DNA of 8,625 nt from Legionellaceae bacterium (GCA_947504795.1 CANNJG010000077.1:1-8625); one strand, 5' to 3'; shown: positions 1-7,457, counted from the stretch's first letter. Numbers and translations are program-made. The notes: a model not told the origin generated them from the sequence alone.

Positions 1-18
1 ATTGTGGGGTAAGTAATC

Positions 19-1023
19 ATGACAGAACAAGTGCTACATCGGACTGCAGAATCCGTTCGCGATCAGATTGCCGCCTTAAATCGCTATTTGAATACGCAGA
101 TTCTTGGACAAAAAGAACTAATTTCGCGGTTACTCATTGTATTATTGGCCGATGGTCACTTGTTGTTAGAAGGCGCTCCAGGGCTCGCAAAAACACGTGC
201 GGTTAAAGAATTATCGGCTGGTGTGGAGGGATCGTTTCACCGCATTCAATTTACCCCAGATTTATTGCCTGGCGATCTTACCGGCACGGATGTGTATCAT
301 CCTGAAGATGGGTCTTTTGCATTTTTGCCAGGTCCAATTTTTCATAACATGGTTTTAGCCGATGAAATTAACCGCGCGCCCGCGAAAGTGCAATCAGCCT
401 TGTTAGAAGCCATGGGAGAGCGCCAAGTTACGATAGGGGGTAAAACCTATCCTTTGCCAGAATTATTTTTTGTGATGGCCACGCAAAATCCTATTGAGCA
501 AGAAGGGACTTATCCGTTACCTGAGGCGCAGTTAGACCGTTTTTTAATGTATGTCACAATTTCTTACCCTGACGAACGGGTGGAGCGTGATATTTTGGTG
601 TTAGCGCGAGAAGAAGCCCTGCGTGGGCAATGGAATCCAGAAAAGAAGCCAACGATTCAGCCCTTGCCGCAATCGGTATTATTTCAAGCCCGCCAGCAAG
701 TCTTACAAGTACACACGGCGACCTCTTTAGAGCTCTATATTGTGCAACTAGTCGTCGCAACACGCCACCCCGCTCCATACGATGAATCGTTGGGGCGTTG
801 GTTACGTTTTGGAGCGAGTCCGCGAGCAACGATTGCCCTGGATCGTTGTTCTAAAGCGCATGCTTGGTTGGCGGGACGAGATTTTGTAACGCCTGAAGAT
901 ATTCATGCGGTCGCTCATGAGGTCTTGCGCCATCGGATTTTATTGACCTATGAAGCCGAAGCCGAAGGGGTGCGTTGTGATGATTTTATTACTGAATTAT
1001 TGCGTAAAGTGACGGTGCCATAA
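19..1023 (+). CDS. moxR: MoxR-family AAA+ ATPase
   Basis: A cytoplasmic AAA+ ATPase of the MoxR family, thought to act as a chaperone-like remodelling enzyme for the VWA proteins encoded downstream. The 334 residues are normal length for the family. Visible motifs are the Walker A loop GAPGLAKT (residues 52-59), Walker B VLADE with acidic pair D115/E116, sensor 1 ATQNP (154-158), the arginine-finger region QLDRF (171-175) and sensor 2 GASPRA (265-270), followed by the C-terminal helical lid. All nucleotide-binding and hydrolysis residues are present, so it should be active. The start ATG has a GGGGT Shine-Dalgarno at 6-10, 8 nt upstream. It is the first gene visible, and any promoter lies outside the window. 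The family assignment is very secure; the specific client proteins are inferred from the operon. Confidence 0.96.
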   Translation: MTEQVLHRTAESVRDQIAALNRYLNTQILGQKELISRLLIVLLADGHLLLEGAPGLAKTRAVKELSAGVEGSFHRIQFTPDLLPGDLTGTDVYHPEDGSFAFLPGPIFHNMVLADEINRAPAKVQSALLEAMGERQVTIGGKTYPLPELFFVMATQNPIEQEGTYPLPEAQLDRFLMYVTISYPDERVERDILVLAREEALRGQWNPEKKPTIQPLPQSVLFQARQQVLQVHTATSLELYIVQLVVATRHPAPYDESLGRWLRFGASPRATIALDRCSKAHAWLAGRDFVTPEDIHAVAHEVLRHRILLTYEAEAEGVRCDDFITELLRKVTVP

Positions 1024-1036
1024 GATTGAGAGTGTC

Positions 1037-1945
1037 ATGGAAGGGTTATCTGTATCGATTGCTGAGTTGATTGTATTAGCTGGTGCCGCGCAACGTGTGC
1101 GATGCCCACCGGAAGGCTATGCCATACGCCCTGGGTTACATCGCTCGAGGGTTCGCGGACGTGGCATGGATTTCGCTGAGGCGCGTAACTATCAGGCAGG
1201 TGATGAAATTCGCCATATGGAGTGGCGCGTGACGGCCCGTACCGGTAGGCCGCATGTCAAAGTTTATCAAGAAGAGCGCGAACGCCCCGTATTGCTGTTG
1301 GTCGATTTCAATCCCTCTATGTATTTCGGAACGCGCGTGGCGTATAAAACCGCGGTGGCCTCTCGTTTGGCTGCTATTTTGGCATGGACCGCTGCGAAGC
1401 AAGGCGATAGAGTGGGTGGGTTAGTTTATAGTGCAGACTCGCATCAAGAATGCACCCCCAGAACTAGGCAATCAGGGGTATTGCCCCTCCTCGGGAGTCT
1501 GAGCGCCTATTCGCAACAAACGGGTGCTCAACAAAACGAAAATCCAAATAGTTTTAATCAAGCTTTACTCAGAGCACAACGCCTAGTCAAGCCGGGCAGC
1601 ATCTTGATATTAATTTCTGATTTTTATTATGTGGATCAACACAGTGAGCGTTTGCTCAATCGTTTACGCGCGCACAATGATGTCCTTGCTTATCATATTT
1701 GCGATCCACTCGAATTAGCCCCGCCGGCACCGCAACGCTATGCGATGACGGATGGACAGTCGGATCTGGTGATCGATACGACCTTAGACCCTACACGCGT
1801 TGATTATCAGTCTTATTGCGAGCAACGAATCGCGCGGCTCTCCGCCCAACTGCAGCGTTTACAAATTCAATATGTGCAAGTGACGGCGCAAATGAATTTA
1901 GCTTCTTTGGTGAAACAAACGTTTCCCAGTAGGCCAAGAGGGTAA
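1037..1945 (+). CDS. DUF58 domain protein (VWA-like) of the MoxR operon
   Basis: A DUF58 protein, the usual immediate partner of MoxR ATPases; its biochemical role is unknown. The 302-residue protein shows the family signature GDEIRHMEWRVTAR (55-68), preceded by GRGMDFAEARNY (41-52) and followed by a VWA-like core strand LLLVDFNPSM (86-95). The second strand motif LISDF (192-196) is also typical. No membrane segment is obvious, so it is probably cytoplasmic and may bridge MoxR to the membrane VWA proteins. The metal-site motif reads D90-x-N92-x-S94 rather than the usual DxSxS, so metal binding may differ. It starts 13 bp after the moxR stop, with only a weak GAGAG ribosome binding sequence at 1028-1032, so translational coupling to moxR is likely. 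The family call is secure and the function is not. Confidence 0.93.
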   Translation: MEGLSVSIAELIVLAGAAQRVRCPPEGYAIRPGLHRSRVRGRGMDFAEARNYQAGDEIRHMEWRVTARTGRPHVKVYQEERERPVLLLVDFNPSMYFGTRVAYKTAVASRLAAILAWTAAKQGDRVGGLVYSADSHQECTPRTRQSGVLPLLGSLSAYSQQTGAQQNENPNSFNQALLRAQRLVKPGSILILISDFYYVDQHSERLLNRLRAHNDVLAYHICDPLELAPPAPQRYAMTDGQSDLVIDTTLDPTRVDYQSYCEQRIARLSAQLQRLQIQYVQVTAQMNLASLVKQTFPSRPRG

Positions 1946-1946
1946 T

Positions 1947-2432
1947 ATGCCAAACGTATCCCATCTCGACCAACTTCGCTCGATTCACCTACCGGATCCA
2001 ATTGGTGTGTGGCCTTTGGCTTGGGGTTGGCTAGGTGTGTTGCTGTTGGCCGCCCTTCTTTTGATCAGTGGCTTATACTCAGCGTGGCGTTGGTATTGGC
2101 AGGGTCGTGCTAAACGTGAAGCCTTGCGGTTATTAGCTATTTGCGAAGCTCAATATCGCACCGAAGCGAATACTCAACAGGCAAGTGCCACCATAACCGA
2201 ACTGTTGAAACGAGTGGCATTGGTGTATTTTCCGCGCGAACAGGTCGCGTGTTTACACGGAAAGCCTTGGGTGATGTTTTTGCAGAATACGAGCAAACAG
2301 ATAGACGTTATTGCAGAGCAAGAAGCCTTGTTGATGTGTCCTTATCAAGCCGATTTCCCCCACCCTTTAGCGGGGCTCTTTAAAGTAGCGCGTGCTTGGA
2401 TTCAACAACGGAGCAAACCATGTTTGTCTTAG
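1947..2432 (+). CDS. DUF4381 membrane protein
   Basis: A small 161-residue inner-membrane protein of the DUF4381 family, found between the DUF58 and VWA genes in proteobacterial MoxR operons. The N-terminal motif LRSIHLPDPIGVWPLAWGW (residues 10-28) is the family hallmark. One transmembrane helix follows at about 27-47, then a basic stretch (RAKREALRLL) and a soluble, probably cytoplasmic, domain. The ATG lies one base after the DUF58 stop, with AGAGGG at 1937-1942 as a close ribosome binding site (4 nt spacer). Its 3' end overlaps the batA start by 13 bp. The role is unknown; position and topology suggest a membrane adaptor or scaffold in the BatA/BatB complex, which is inference. Confidence 0.88.
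   Translation: MPNVSHLDQLRSIHLPDPIGVWPLAWGWLGVLLLAALLLISGLYSAWRWYWQGRAKREALRLLAICEAQYRTEANTQQASATITELLKRVALVYFPREQVACLHGKPWVMFLQNTSKQIDVIAEQEALLMCPYQADFPHPLAGLFKVARAWIQQRSKPCLS
2408..2413 (+). promoter_or_regulatory. Ribosome binding site fixing the batA start
   Basis: ACGGAG lies 6 nt upstream of the ATG at 2420. An in-frame TTG at 2396 would add eight residues but would place this site inside the coding sequence. The ATG at 2420 also gives the typical BatA N-terminus, with a hydrophobic segment immediately after it. Confidence 0.7.
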
Positions 2433-3436
2433 CATCGCCGTGGGCATTGTTAGGGTTGCCTCTGCCTCTTTTAGTATGGTTTTTGTTACCACCCGCGCAA
2501 TCCTTTGTAACCTTGGCGCTAAAAGTGCCTTTTTTTAAATCGGTGCAAGGGTTCGTTAATTCGGATAAGCGCCGCATGAAACACACTGGCTTCTTAGCGC
2601 TGTTGCTGAGTTGGTTTTGTTTGATTGTTGCATTAGCCGGACCTGAATGGGTAGGTGCACCGCGGCTTTTATCCCGGGATAGTTACAACATCATGCTGGC
2701 ATTGGATATTTCTCCGAGCATGAGTGTGGAGGATATGATGGATCGTGGTCGGCGGGTGACGCGTTTATTTGCGGTGAAGCGTGCTGCCAAACAATTTGTT
2801 CTGAATCGAGTCGGGGATAAAATTGGGCTTATTTTGTTTGGAGAACAAGCGTATTTATTAACGCCATTGACCTATGATCGGCATAATGTCATCGAGCGTT
2901 TGAACGATGCAACAGTGGGTTTGGCCGGGAAAAGCACCTCTATTGGCGATGCCCTGGGGTTAGCGATTAAGCGCCTTCAGCACCTACCCGCTAAAGGACG
3001 TATGATTGTATTATTAACCGATGGTGTGTCCAATTCTGGGGTTATTCCGCCGCGCAAAGCCGCAGAATTGGCGAAAGCTGAAGGTATTAAAATTTATACG
3101 ATTGGATTGCACTCCGAAATTGATTCGCGCTCCTTTGATGGGATGTTTTTAAATTTATCGGGCGCGGCTGATTTAGACGAGCCCACTCTGAAAGCCGTGG
3201 CAAAGATGTCCGGGGGGCATTATTTTCGTGCGACCGATCAAGCGTCTTTGGATCGAATTTATCAATACATCAACACCATGGCGCGCACCTCACAAGCACA
3301 GGCAACGGTGCGACCGCAACATGAGTATTATCCTTGGTTTTTAGCCTTAGGGTTGTTGATCTTAGTCGGTGTTATTATGCTGAAGTCGGGATTGTTCGCC
3401 TATATTGAACGGATCGGAGGAACACGTCATGGCTGA
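2420..3436 (+). CDS. batA: BatA-like VWA domain membrane protein
   Basis: An inner-membrane von Willebrand factor A protein of the BatA type, 338 residues from the ATG at 2420. Hydrophobic segments at about 5-23 and 57-73 precede the VWA domain (about 88-290), and a C-terminal transmembrane helix lies at about 305-322. The metal-ion-dependent adhesion site (MIDAS) is complete: D96-I-S98-P-S100, T173 in KSTSIGDAL, and D201 in LLTDG. It should therefore bind a divalent cation and a partner protein. It overlaps DUF4381 by 13 bp and batB by 8 bp, so translation is probably coupled. Bat proteins were named from Bacteroides aerotolerance, and other work ties the family to envelope or oxidative stress. 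The exact role in this organism is inferred only from family and context. Confidence 0.93.
   Translation: MFVLASPWALLGLPLPLLVWFLLPPAQSFVTLALKVPFFKSVQGFVNSDKRRMKHTGFLALLLSWFCLIVALAGPEWVGAPRLLSRDSYNIMLALDISPSMSVEDMMDRGRRVTRLFAVKRAAKQFVLNRVGDKIGLILFGEQAYLLTPLTYDRHNVIERLNDATVGLAGKSTSIGDALGLAIKRLQHLPAKGRMIVLLTDGVSNSGVIPPRKAAELAKAEGIKIYTIGLHSEIDSRSFDGMFLNLSGAADLDEPTLKAVAKMSGGHYFRATDQASLDRIYQYINTMARTSQAQATVRPQHEYYPWFLALGLLILVGVIMLKSGLFAYIERIGGTRHG
3416..3420 (+). promoter_or_regulatory. Ribosome binding site fixing the batB start
   Basis: A strong GGAGG Shine-Dalgarno sits 8 nt before the ATG at 3429, inside the last codons of batA. A longer frame from a TTG at 3405 would contain this site and is not credible. 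The chosen start overlaps the batA stop by 8 bp. Confidence 0.8.
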
Positions 3437-4358
3437 GTTCCATTGGTTACGACCCGGGTGGTTGTTCACCTGTTTGCCCTTGTTAGTGCTGACGATAGGG
3501 TTATTGCAAAGTAAGCTTGCGCTACAAACGTGGGCTAAGGTGTGTGATGTGCATTTATTACAGCCCTTATTAGTCACGCGAGGGCGTGCGCGCAGAGGGT
3601 TAGCGGTGACGCTCTTGGTTGCAAGTATACTCTGCATGATTGGGGCATTAGCTGGACCCACTTGGATTAAGAATGCGGTGCCAACTTATCAACATATGCA
3701 GCCACGTTTGATTCTTTTGGATTTGTCTCCCTCGATGCTTGCACAAGATAGAACACCGGATCGACTCACCCGTGCTAAATTTAAAATTCATGATTTGCTC
3801 ATGCAAGCCGACGCGGGGCAGTTTGGGTTATTTGTCTATACGGGCGAGCCTTTTGTGGTGTCACCCTTAACCGATGATGCGCAAACGATTGATGCCTTAT
3901 TAGATTCCTTAACGCCCGATATCATGCCGGTGGGTGGGCAACGCTTAGATCGGGCGTTAGATGAGGCGAATCAAAGGTTGACGGATATGGGACTGGGCTA
4001 TGGCGAACTGCTCGTCTTTACGGCAGAAACTCCGTCTTCGCTTGCAGTGGATGCCGCGCAGAATTTGGCTGCGCACGGTTATCACGTTTCGGTGATCCCT
4101 ATGCTGCAGGATCCCAAAGAATTTCCGTTATTCACGCCTTTGGCTAAAGCGGGACAAGGGGAAATGATTCCGTTCACCGATACGCCTCAAGATATTCGAC
4201 GTTGGTTGACGTTAGGTCATACTTCGGTTCAGTATCAAATGAATAAAAAAGATGATGTTCCGTTATGGCGAGATGAAGGCCGTTGGTTTTTAGTGCCGGC
4301 GTTACTATTATTTTTACCGCTGTTTCGCCGAGGATGGCTAGAGAGGGTGTGCACGTGA
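3429..4358 (+). CDS. batB: BatB-like VWA domain membrane protein with degenerate MIDAS
   Basis: The second membrane VWA protein of the operon, 309 residues from the ATG at 3429. Layout matches BatB: an N-terminal hydrophobic segment (about 10-26), a second one (about 57-75), a VWA domain from about 91 to 255, and a C-terminal hydrophobic helix (about 286-299). The first metal-site motif is intact (D98-L-S100-P-S102). The second loop reads GGQRLDRAL (169-177), with Gln171 where Ser/Thr is expected. The third reads VFTAE (196-200), with Ala199 in place of the Asp of the usual TDG. BatA next door keeps all three, so BatB may have become a structural partner that binds no metal or binds it differently. 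In many proteobacteria BatB is fused to the TPR protein; here they are separate, joined by a 4-bp GTGA overlap. The family call is secure; the consequence of the substitutions is inference. Confidence 0.92.
   Translation: MAEFHWLRPGWLFTCLPLLVLTIGLLQSKLALQTWAKVCDVHLLQPLLVTRGRARRGLAVTLLVASILCMIGALAGPTWIKNAVPTYQHMQPRLILLDLSPSMLAQDRTPDRLTRAKFKIHDLLMQADAGQFGLFVYTGEPFVVSPLTDDAQTIDALLDSLTPDIMPVGGQRLDRALDEANQRLTDMGLGYGELLVFTAETPSSLAVDAAQNLAAHGYHVSVIPMLQDPKEFPLFTPLAKAGQGEMIPFTDTPQDIRRWLTLGHTSVQYQMNKKDDVPLWRDEGRWFLVPALLLFLPLFRRGWLERVCT
4341..4347 (+). promoter_or_regulatory. Ribosome binding site fixing the batC GTG start
   Basis: GAGAGGG lies 7 nt before the GTG at 4355, which overlaps the batB stop as GTGA. 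Longer in-frame starts (for example ATG at 4334) would put residues in front of the signal peptide and have no comparable site. Confidence 0.65.
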
Positions 4359-5122
4359 ACCGTATGTATACCCTCCTATGGGTCGGTTGTTTGTGTGCCG
4401 GTCCTGCCTATGCTGGGCAGTGGCAAGATTTATGGAAAAACCAGGATCAGCGCGCACAGATTATGATGGATACGGGTGATTATGCAAAGGCAGCCGATAC
4501 GTTTCAACGCCGAGATTGGCGCGCCACAGCAGCGTTTCGCGCAGGGGATCATCAACGCGCAGCCCGCGAGTATGCGCAATTAGGGACAGCCGACGGCTAC
4601 TATAATGCGGGTAATGCTCTAGCACAGATGGGCCAATACCAGCAAGCGATTGCGCAGTATGATCAAGCGTTGGCAATAAACGCGCAGCATGAGGATGCTC
4701 TTTATAATCGGCGTTTGGTTCAAGCGATGCTGGATCAACAAAAGGCTCAAGATAAGGCGCAGCAAAAGGATAAACAGCAAGATAAGCCGTCTCAAGGGAA
4801 GGGCGAAGACAAGCAACCTTCGGCGTCTTCTCAACACGAGGAGAATCAGAAGTCGAAGCAACAATCCTCGCCTTCAAAGGAGAAAAAACAAGATTCAGCA
4901 ACCCCATCCTCGCCAAAAAAAACCGATTCTGCAAACGTCAAACAACACGCTAAAGAAAAAGCGAAGCAATCGCTTAAACAATTGCCTATGACTCGTGCAG
5001 AACGAGAGCAACAAAAGGCGAATGAGCAATGGCTACAACTGATCCCGGATGATCCCGGGGGGTTACTTCGCGAAAAATTTAGGCGTGACCACTTAAAAAA
5101 ACAGGGTGAATGGCAATCATGA
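4355..5122 (+). CDS. batC: BatC-like TPR protein, periplasmic
   Basis: A 255-residue exported TPR protein of the BatC type. With the GTG at 4355 as start, residues 1-20 form a signal peptide ending in AYA before GQW. Two short helical repeats follow (about 33-75), then a clear TPR at about 79-125 (YYNAGNALAQMGQYQQAIAQYDQAL within it). A low-complexity Lys/Gln/Ser/Asp-rich linker spans about 128-205. The C-terminal block EQWLQLIPDDPGGLLREKF (224-242) is a conserved feature of proteobacterial TPR proteins in these operons. The protein probably docks with BatA/BatB in or at the periplasm. The linker is encoded by A-rich DNA, including an A8 run at 4915-4922 and an A7 run at 5095-5101 near the 3' end. 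It overlaps batD by 4 bp (ATGA). The start choice is moderately sure and the family call is good. Confidence 0.87.
   Translation: MNRMYTLLWVGCLCAGPAYAGQWQDLWKNQDQRAQIMMDTGDYAKAADTFQRRDWRATAAFRAGDHQRAAREYAQLGTADGYYNAGNALAQMGQYQQAIAQYDQALAINAQHEDALYNRRLVQAMLDQQKAQDKAQQKDKQQDKPSQGKGEDKQPSASSQHEENQKSKQQSSPSKEKKQDSATPSSPKKTDSANVKQHAKEKAKQSLKQLPMTRAEREQQKANEQWLQLIPDDPGGLLREKFRRDHLKKQGEWQS
5105..5109 (+). promoter_or_regulatory. Ribosome binding site supporting the batD start at 5119
   Basis: GGTGA, complementary to the 16S rRNA tail, lies 9 nt before the ATG at 5119, which overlaps the batC stop as ATGA. It abuts the alternative ATG at 5110 and so cannot serve that one. The later start also begins a clean signal peptide with a Lys in its n-region. 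Confidence 0.55.
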
Positions 5123-6750
5123 AACATGGGTGGATAGGATGCCTCTTATTGACAGTGGGTTTAAACGCCTGGGCTGCGATTGCGGTAGAGCTGAGTGCGC
5201 CAACGATTGCGCTTGGGGATACGGTGCGTTTAACCTTATCGTATGATCCGGCAACTGCACAGGGTATTCCGGATCTCACGCCCTTACAGACGGCGTTTAC
5301 CATTCTCGCAACAGAACAAACGATGTCGTATAGTGTGGTCAATGGTCAAGCCCATGCAACTGGGCAATGGAGTATTGTATTACGACCTATTAAGGCTGGA
5401 ATTATCTTGATTCCTTCTATCAACATTGGGCAGCAAGCAAGCCCCGTTGCGCATCTTACTGTTAATGCTTCGTCGCAGTCGCTTAATCAGCAAGTCACGC
5501 AGACCTCCACTGCCATGAATATCTCTGAGGATGGGGTGAAATTGACGGCAACGGCGAATGAAACCTCACCCTACTTGCATCAAGAAGTTATTTATACGGT
5601 GCGCTTATTAAGCCGACAACAAATGGTCAATGTCCGCTACCATCATCCGCATGCAGACGATGCCATTGTTTTTCCCTTAGGGGAGGGGCGTCAGTATGAA
5701 ACCAGGGTCAATGGCGAGTTGTATCATGTGGATGAGCAACAGTATGCGATTTTTCCACAAAAAAGTGGGCCTTTATTGATTGTGCCGCCTTCATTAGAAG
5801 CGATTGTCTACGTGTCGACACCTAAGCAGATTGCTTTGCGAGGCCGACCGCTGACGTTGCAGGTGCACTCTTTACCTAAGCAGCATCCATTGCAAGGGTG
5901 GTTGCCGTCCAAATTAGTACGGCTCCGAGAAGCCTATGACCAACCTGCGACGACGCTTATGCAAGGGACTACGTTGATAAGAACCATCCATTTGCAGGCG
6001 CAAGGCCTGGTGGCAAAGCTATTACCACGACTTTCGTTTGAGACGTCGAAGCAATTCAGTGTCTATCCTGGGACGCCCGAGACAAAAAATGACATAAAGC
6101 AGGGTGAATTGTGGGGGGAAATAACACAAACCATTTCTTATGTATTGACTGAACCGGGCGTAGTGGCGCTGCCCGCGATTAGAGTGCCTTGGTTTAATGT
6201 TAAAACCCGTCAAGTTGAAATTGCAGAATTACCTGCGAAAGCGATTACCGTTAAGGTTAATCAATCGACCGCTAAACCCCCTACGCATGTCCATGTTTCT
6301 TCGCCATCGCCGCGCTTGTCTGCGTCGCCTGTGTCCGCGTTGCGGCCTATTCTGAAACAATATGGTCTTTGGGGGTTTTTGAGTGTCTGCGGGTTAAGTG
6401 TGGCGTTTTTGGGATATCGCTACGCATGCTCGCGTGTCAATCTTTTGGCAGCGGTGCGTGGGGCATGCAAAGCAAATGATCCGGTTCAAGCCAGAAAGGC
6501 CTTGTTAAAATGGGCCAAACAGTCTTGGCCGCAAGCCGTCCTTTTAGATCTGAGCGATATCGCTAAATTGGTCGACGACGACGTGTTTAAGACGCAATTG
6601 TTGCTTTTAAGCGCCGCATTGTACGGCTCAAAATCGACTTCTCTTTGGCAAGGGCAAGGATTATGGGCTGCGTTGCAGACGTTGAAACGCAGCCCTTCTG
6701 TGGGGGGTAAGAAGCGAAAACAGGTGTTGCCATCTATTTATCCTGAATGA
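5119..6750 (+). CDS. batD: BatD-like protein
   Basis: A BatD-family ('oxygen tolerance') protein of 543 residues. Residues 1-20 or so form a signal peptide (LLLTVGLNAWA core). A large periplasmic part of beta-sandwich character runs to about 405 and contains family-typical stretches: PYLHQEVIYTVRLL (151-164), YETRVNGELYHVDEQQYAIF (193-212) with FPQKSGPLLIVPP just after, and LPAIRVPWFNVKTRQ (351-365). One transmembrane helix lies at about 415-436. A cytoplasmic tail follows, carrying ARKALLKWAKQSWP (458-471) and a Trp-containing end region, both usual for gammaproteobacterial BatD. It closes the Bat block and probably assembles with BatA, BatB and BatC at the inner membrane. The downstream queC ribosome binding site overlaps its stop codon. 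The family assignment is strong and the biochemical activity is unknown. Confidence 0.92.
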   Translation: MKHGWIGCLLLTVGLNAWAAIAVELSAPTIALGDTVRLTLSYDPATAQGIPDLTPLQTAFTILATEQTMSYSVVNGQAHATGQWSIVLRPIKAGIILIPSINIGQQASPVAHLTVNASSQSLNQQVTQTSTAMNISEDGVKLTATANETSPYLHQEVIYTVRLLSRQQMVNVRYHHPHADDAIVFPLGEGRQYETRVNGELYHVDEQQYAIFPQKSGPLLIVPPSLEAIVYVSTPKQIALRGRPLTLQVHSLPKQHPLQGWLPSKLVRLREAYDQPATTLMQGTTLIRTIHLQAQGLVAKLLPRLSFETSKQFSVYPGTPETKNDIKQGELWGEITQTISYVLTEPGVVALPAIRVPWFNVKTRQVEIAELPAKAITVKVNQSTAKPPTHVHVSSPSPRLSASPVSALRPILKQYGLWGFLSVCGLSVAFLGYRYACSRVNLLAAVRGACKANDPVQARKALLKWAKQSWPQAVLLDLSDIAKLVDDDVFKTQLLLLSAALYGSKSTSLWQGQGLWAALQTLKRSPSVGGKKRKQVLPSIYPE

Positions 6751-6754
6751 GGAA
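6749..6754 (+). promoter_or_regulatory. Ribosome binding site fixing the queC start
   Basis: GAGGAA overlaps the batD stop codon and lies about 5 nt before the ATG at 6759. The in-frame ATG at 6747 would add MRNN and include this site, and it lacks its own Shine-Dalgarno. Starting at 6759 gives the usual short MSKAVILLSGG QueC N-terminus. Confidence 0.75.
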
Positions 6755-6758
6755 CAAC

Positions 6759-7436
6759 ATGAGTAAAGCAGTCATTTTATTATCTGGCGGACTCGATTCC
6801 GCTACCTGTTTAGCCTATGCTAAGTCGTTAGGTTATGATTGCTATGCATTGAGTTTTGATTATGGCCAAAAACATAACGCTGAATTAGAAGCGGCCCAGC
6901 ATTTAGCCAAGCATTTAGGCGTGGTCGCACACCAGATTATTCGGCTTGCAGATGTAGGACGCTTGGGGGGATCTGCTTTAACCGATGTAGCGATGGCTGT
7001 TCCGGATCATGTTGACTCTACTGAGATTCCAACCACGTATGTGCCGGCTAGAAATACGATTATGTTATCGATTGCATTAGGATGGACAGAAATTATCAAC
7101 GCGGATCGCATTGTTATGGGCATAAGCGCGGTAGATTATTCACACTATCCAGATTGCCGTCCTGAATATATTGAAGCGTTTCGCACGTTGGCTACTCTTG
7201 CGACAAAACGCGGTGTGGAGGGCCAGCCCGTAATCATTGATACCCCTTTGATTCATCTATCGAAAGCAGCAACGATTCAGTTGGGTCTATCTTTGGGTCT
7301 GGATTATGCGTTGACTATATCGTGTTATCGCGCTAGTGCAGAAGGATTGGCTTGCGGGGAATGTTCAAGTTGCTTTTTGCGCAAAAAAGGGTTTCGGGAA
7401 GCTAACGTAGTTGATCCGACACGTTATTTAGTCTAA
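6759..7436 (+). CDS. queC: 7-cyano-7-deazaguanine (preQ0) synthase QueC
   Basis: QueC converts 7-carboxy-7-deazaguanine plus ammonia and ATP to preQ0, a cytoplasmic step toward the queuosine tRNA modification. The 225-residue protein is of normal length. Residues 9-14 form the PP-loop SGGLDS of ATP pyrophosphatases. SFDYGQKH (32-39), TTYVPARNT (92-100) and GISAVDYSHYPDCR (121-134) are standard QueC blocks. The zinc site is intact: C189, C199, C202 and C205 in the ISCY...ACGECSSC pattern. No other queuosine gene (queD, queE, queF) is in the window. It starts 8 nt after batD with no room for a separate promoter in the gap, so it is probably read as the last or near-last gene of the Bat transcript unless a promoter lies inside batD. 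The identification is very secure. Confidence 0.97.
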   Translation: MSKAVILLSGGLDSATCLAYAKSLGYDCYALSFDYGQKHNAELEAAQHLAKHLGVVAHQIIRLADVGRLGGSALTDVAMAVPDHVDSTEIPTTYVPARNTIMLSIALGWTEIINADRIVMGISAVDYSHYPDCRPEYIEAFRTLATLATKRGVEGQPVIIDTPLIHLSKAATIQLGLSLGLDYALTISCYRASAEGLACGECSSCFLRKKGFREANVVDPTRYLV

Positions 7437-7442
7437 GGTAAA

Positions 7443-7457
7443 ACGAAGACGATTCGT
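7443..7457 (+). other. Small inverted repeat abutting the ribosome binding site of the lipoprotein gene
   Basis: ACGAA (7443-7447) and TTCGT (7453-7457) are perfect inverted arms around a 5-nt loop. The right arm directly touches the AGGGG ribosome binding site at 7458-7462. The stem is only 5 bp with no U-tract, so it is not a convincing terminator. It could modestly influence translation, or be chance. Confidence 0.3.

Noticed and set aside
2396..2419. TTG start at 2396 giving a longer BatA.
   Set aside because: The Shine-Dalgarno at 2408-2413 falls inside the extension and points to the ATG at 2420, and the added residues are not typical of BatA.
3362..3661. A 99-codon minus-strand frame across the batA/batB junction.
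   Set aside because: It is antisense to two well-supported membrane protein genes, shows no domain features and has no reason to be coding.
4461..4934. A 157-codon open frame on the minus strand.
   Set aside because: It lies wholly antisense to batC, whose TPR and conserved C-terminal block establish the + strand frame. The minus product has no recognisable motif, and the low-complexity A-rich DNA of batC explains the lack of stops.
19..6750. MoxR plus VWA genes as a conflict or defence system of the ATPase-VWA type.
   Set aside because: The presence and order of DUF58, DUF4381, BatA, BatB, BatC and BatD match the well-known Bat-type operon, and no effector domain such as a nuclease or protease is seen.
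6759..7436. QueC-like proteins also occur in anti-phage systems, so this could be a defence gene.
   Set aside because: The protein has standard length, all QueC blocks and the four zinc cysteines, and no defence partner genes lie nearby. The housekeeping queuosine role is the simpler reading.
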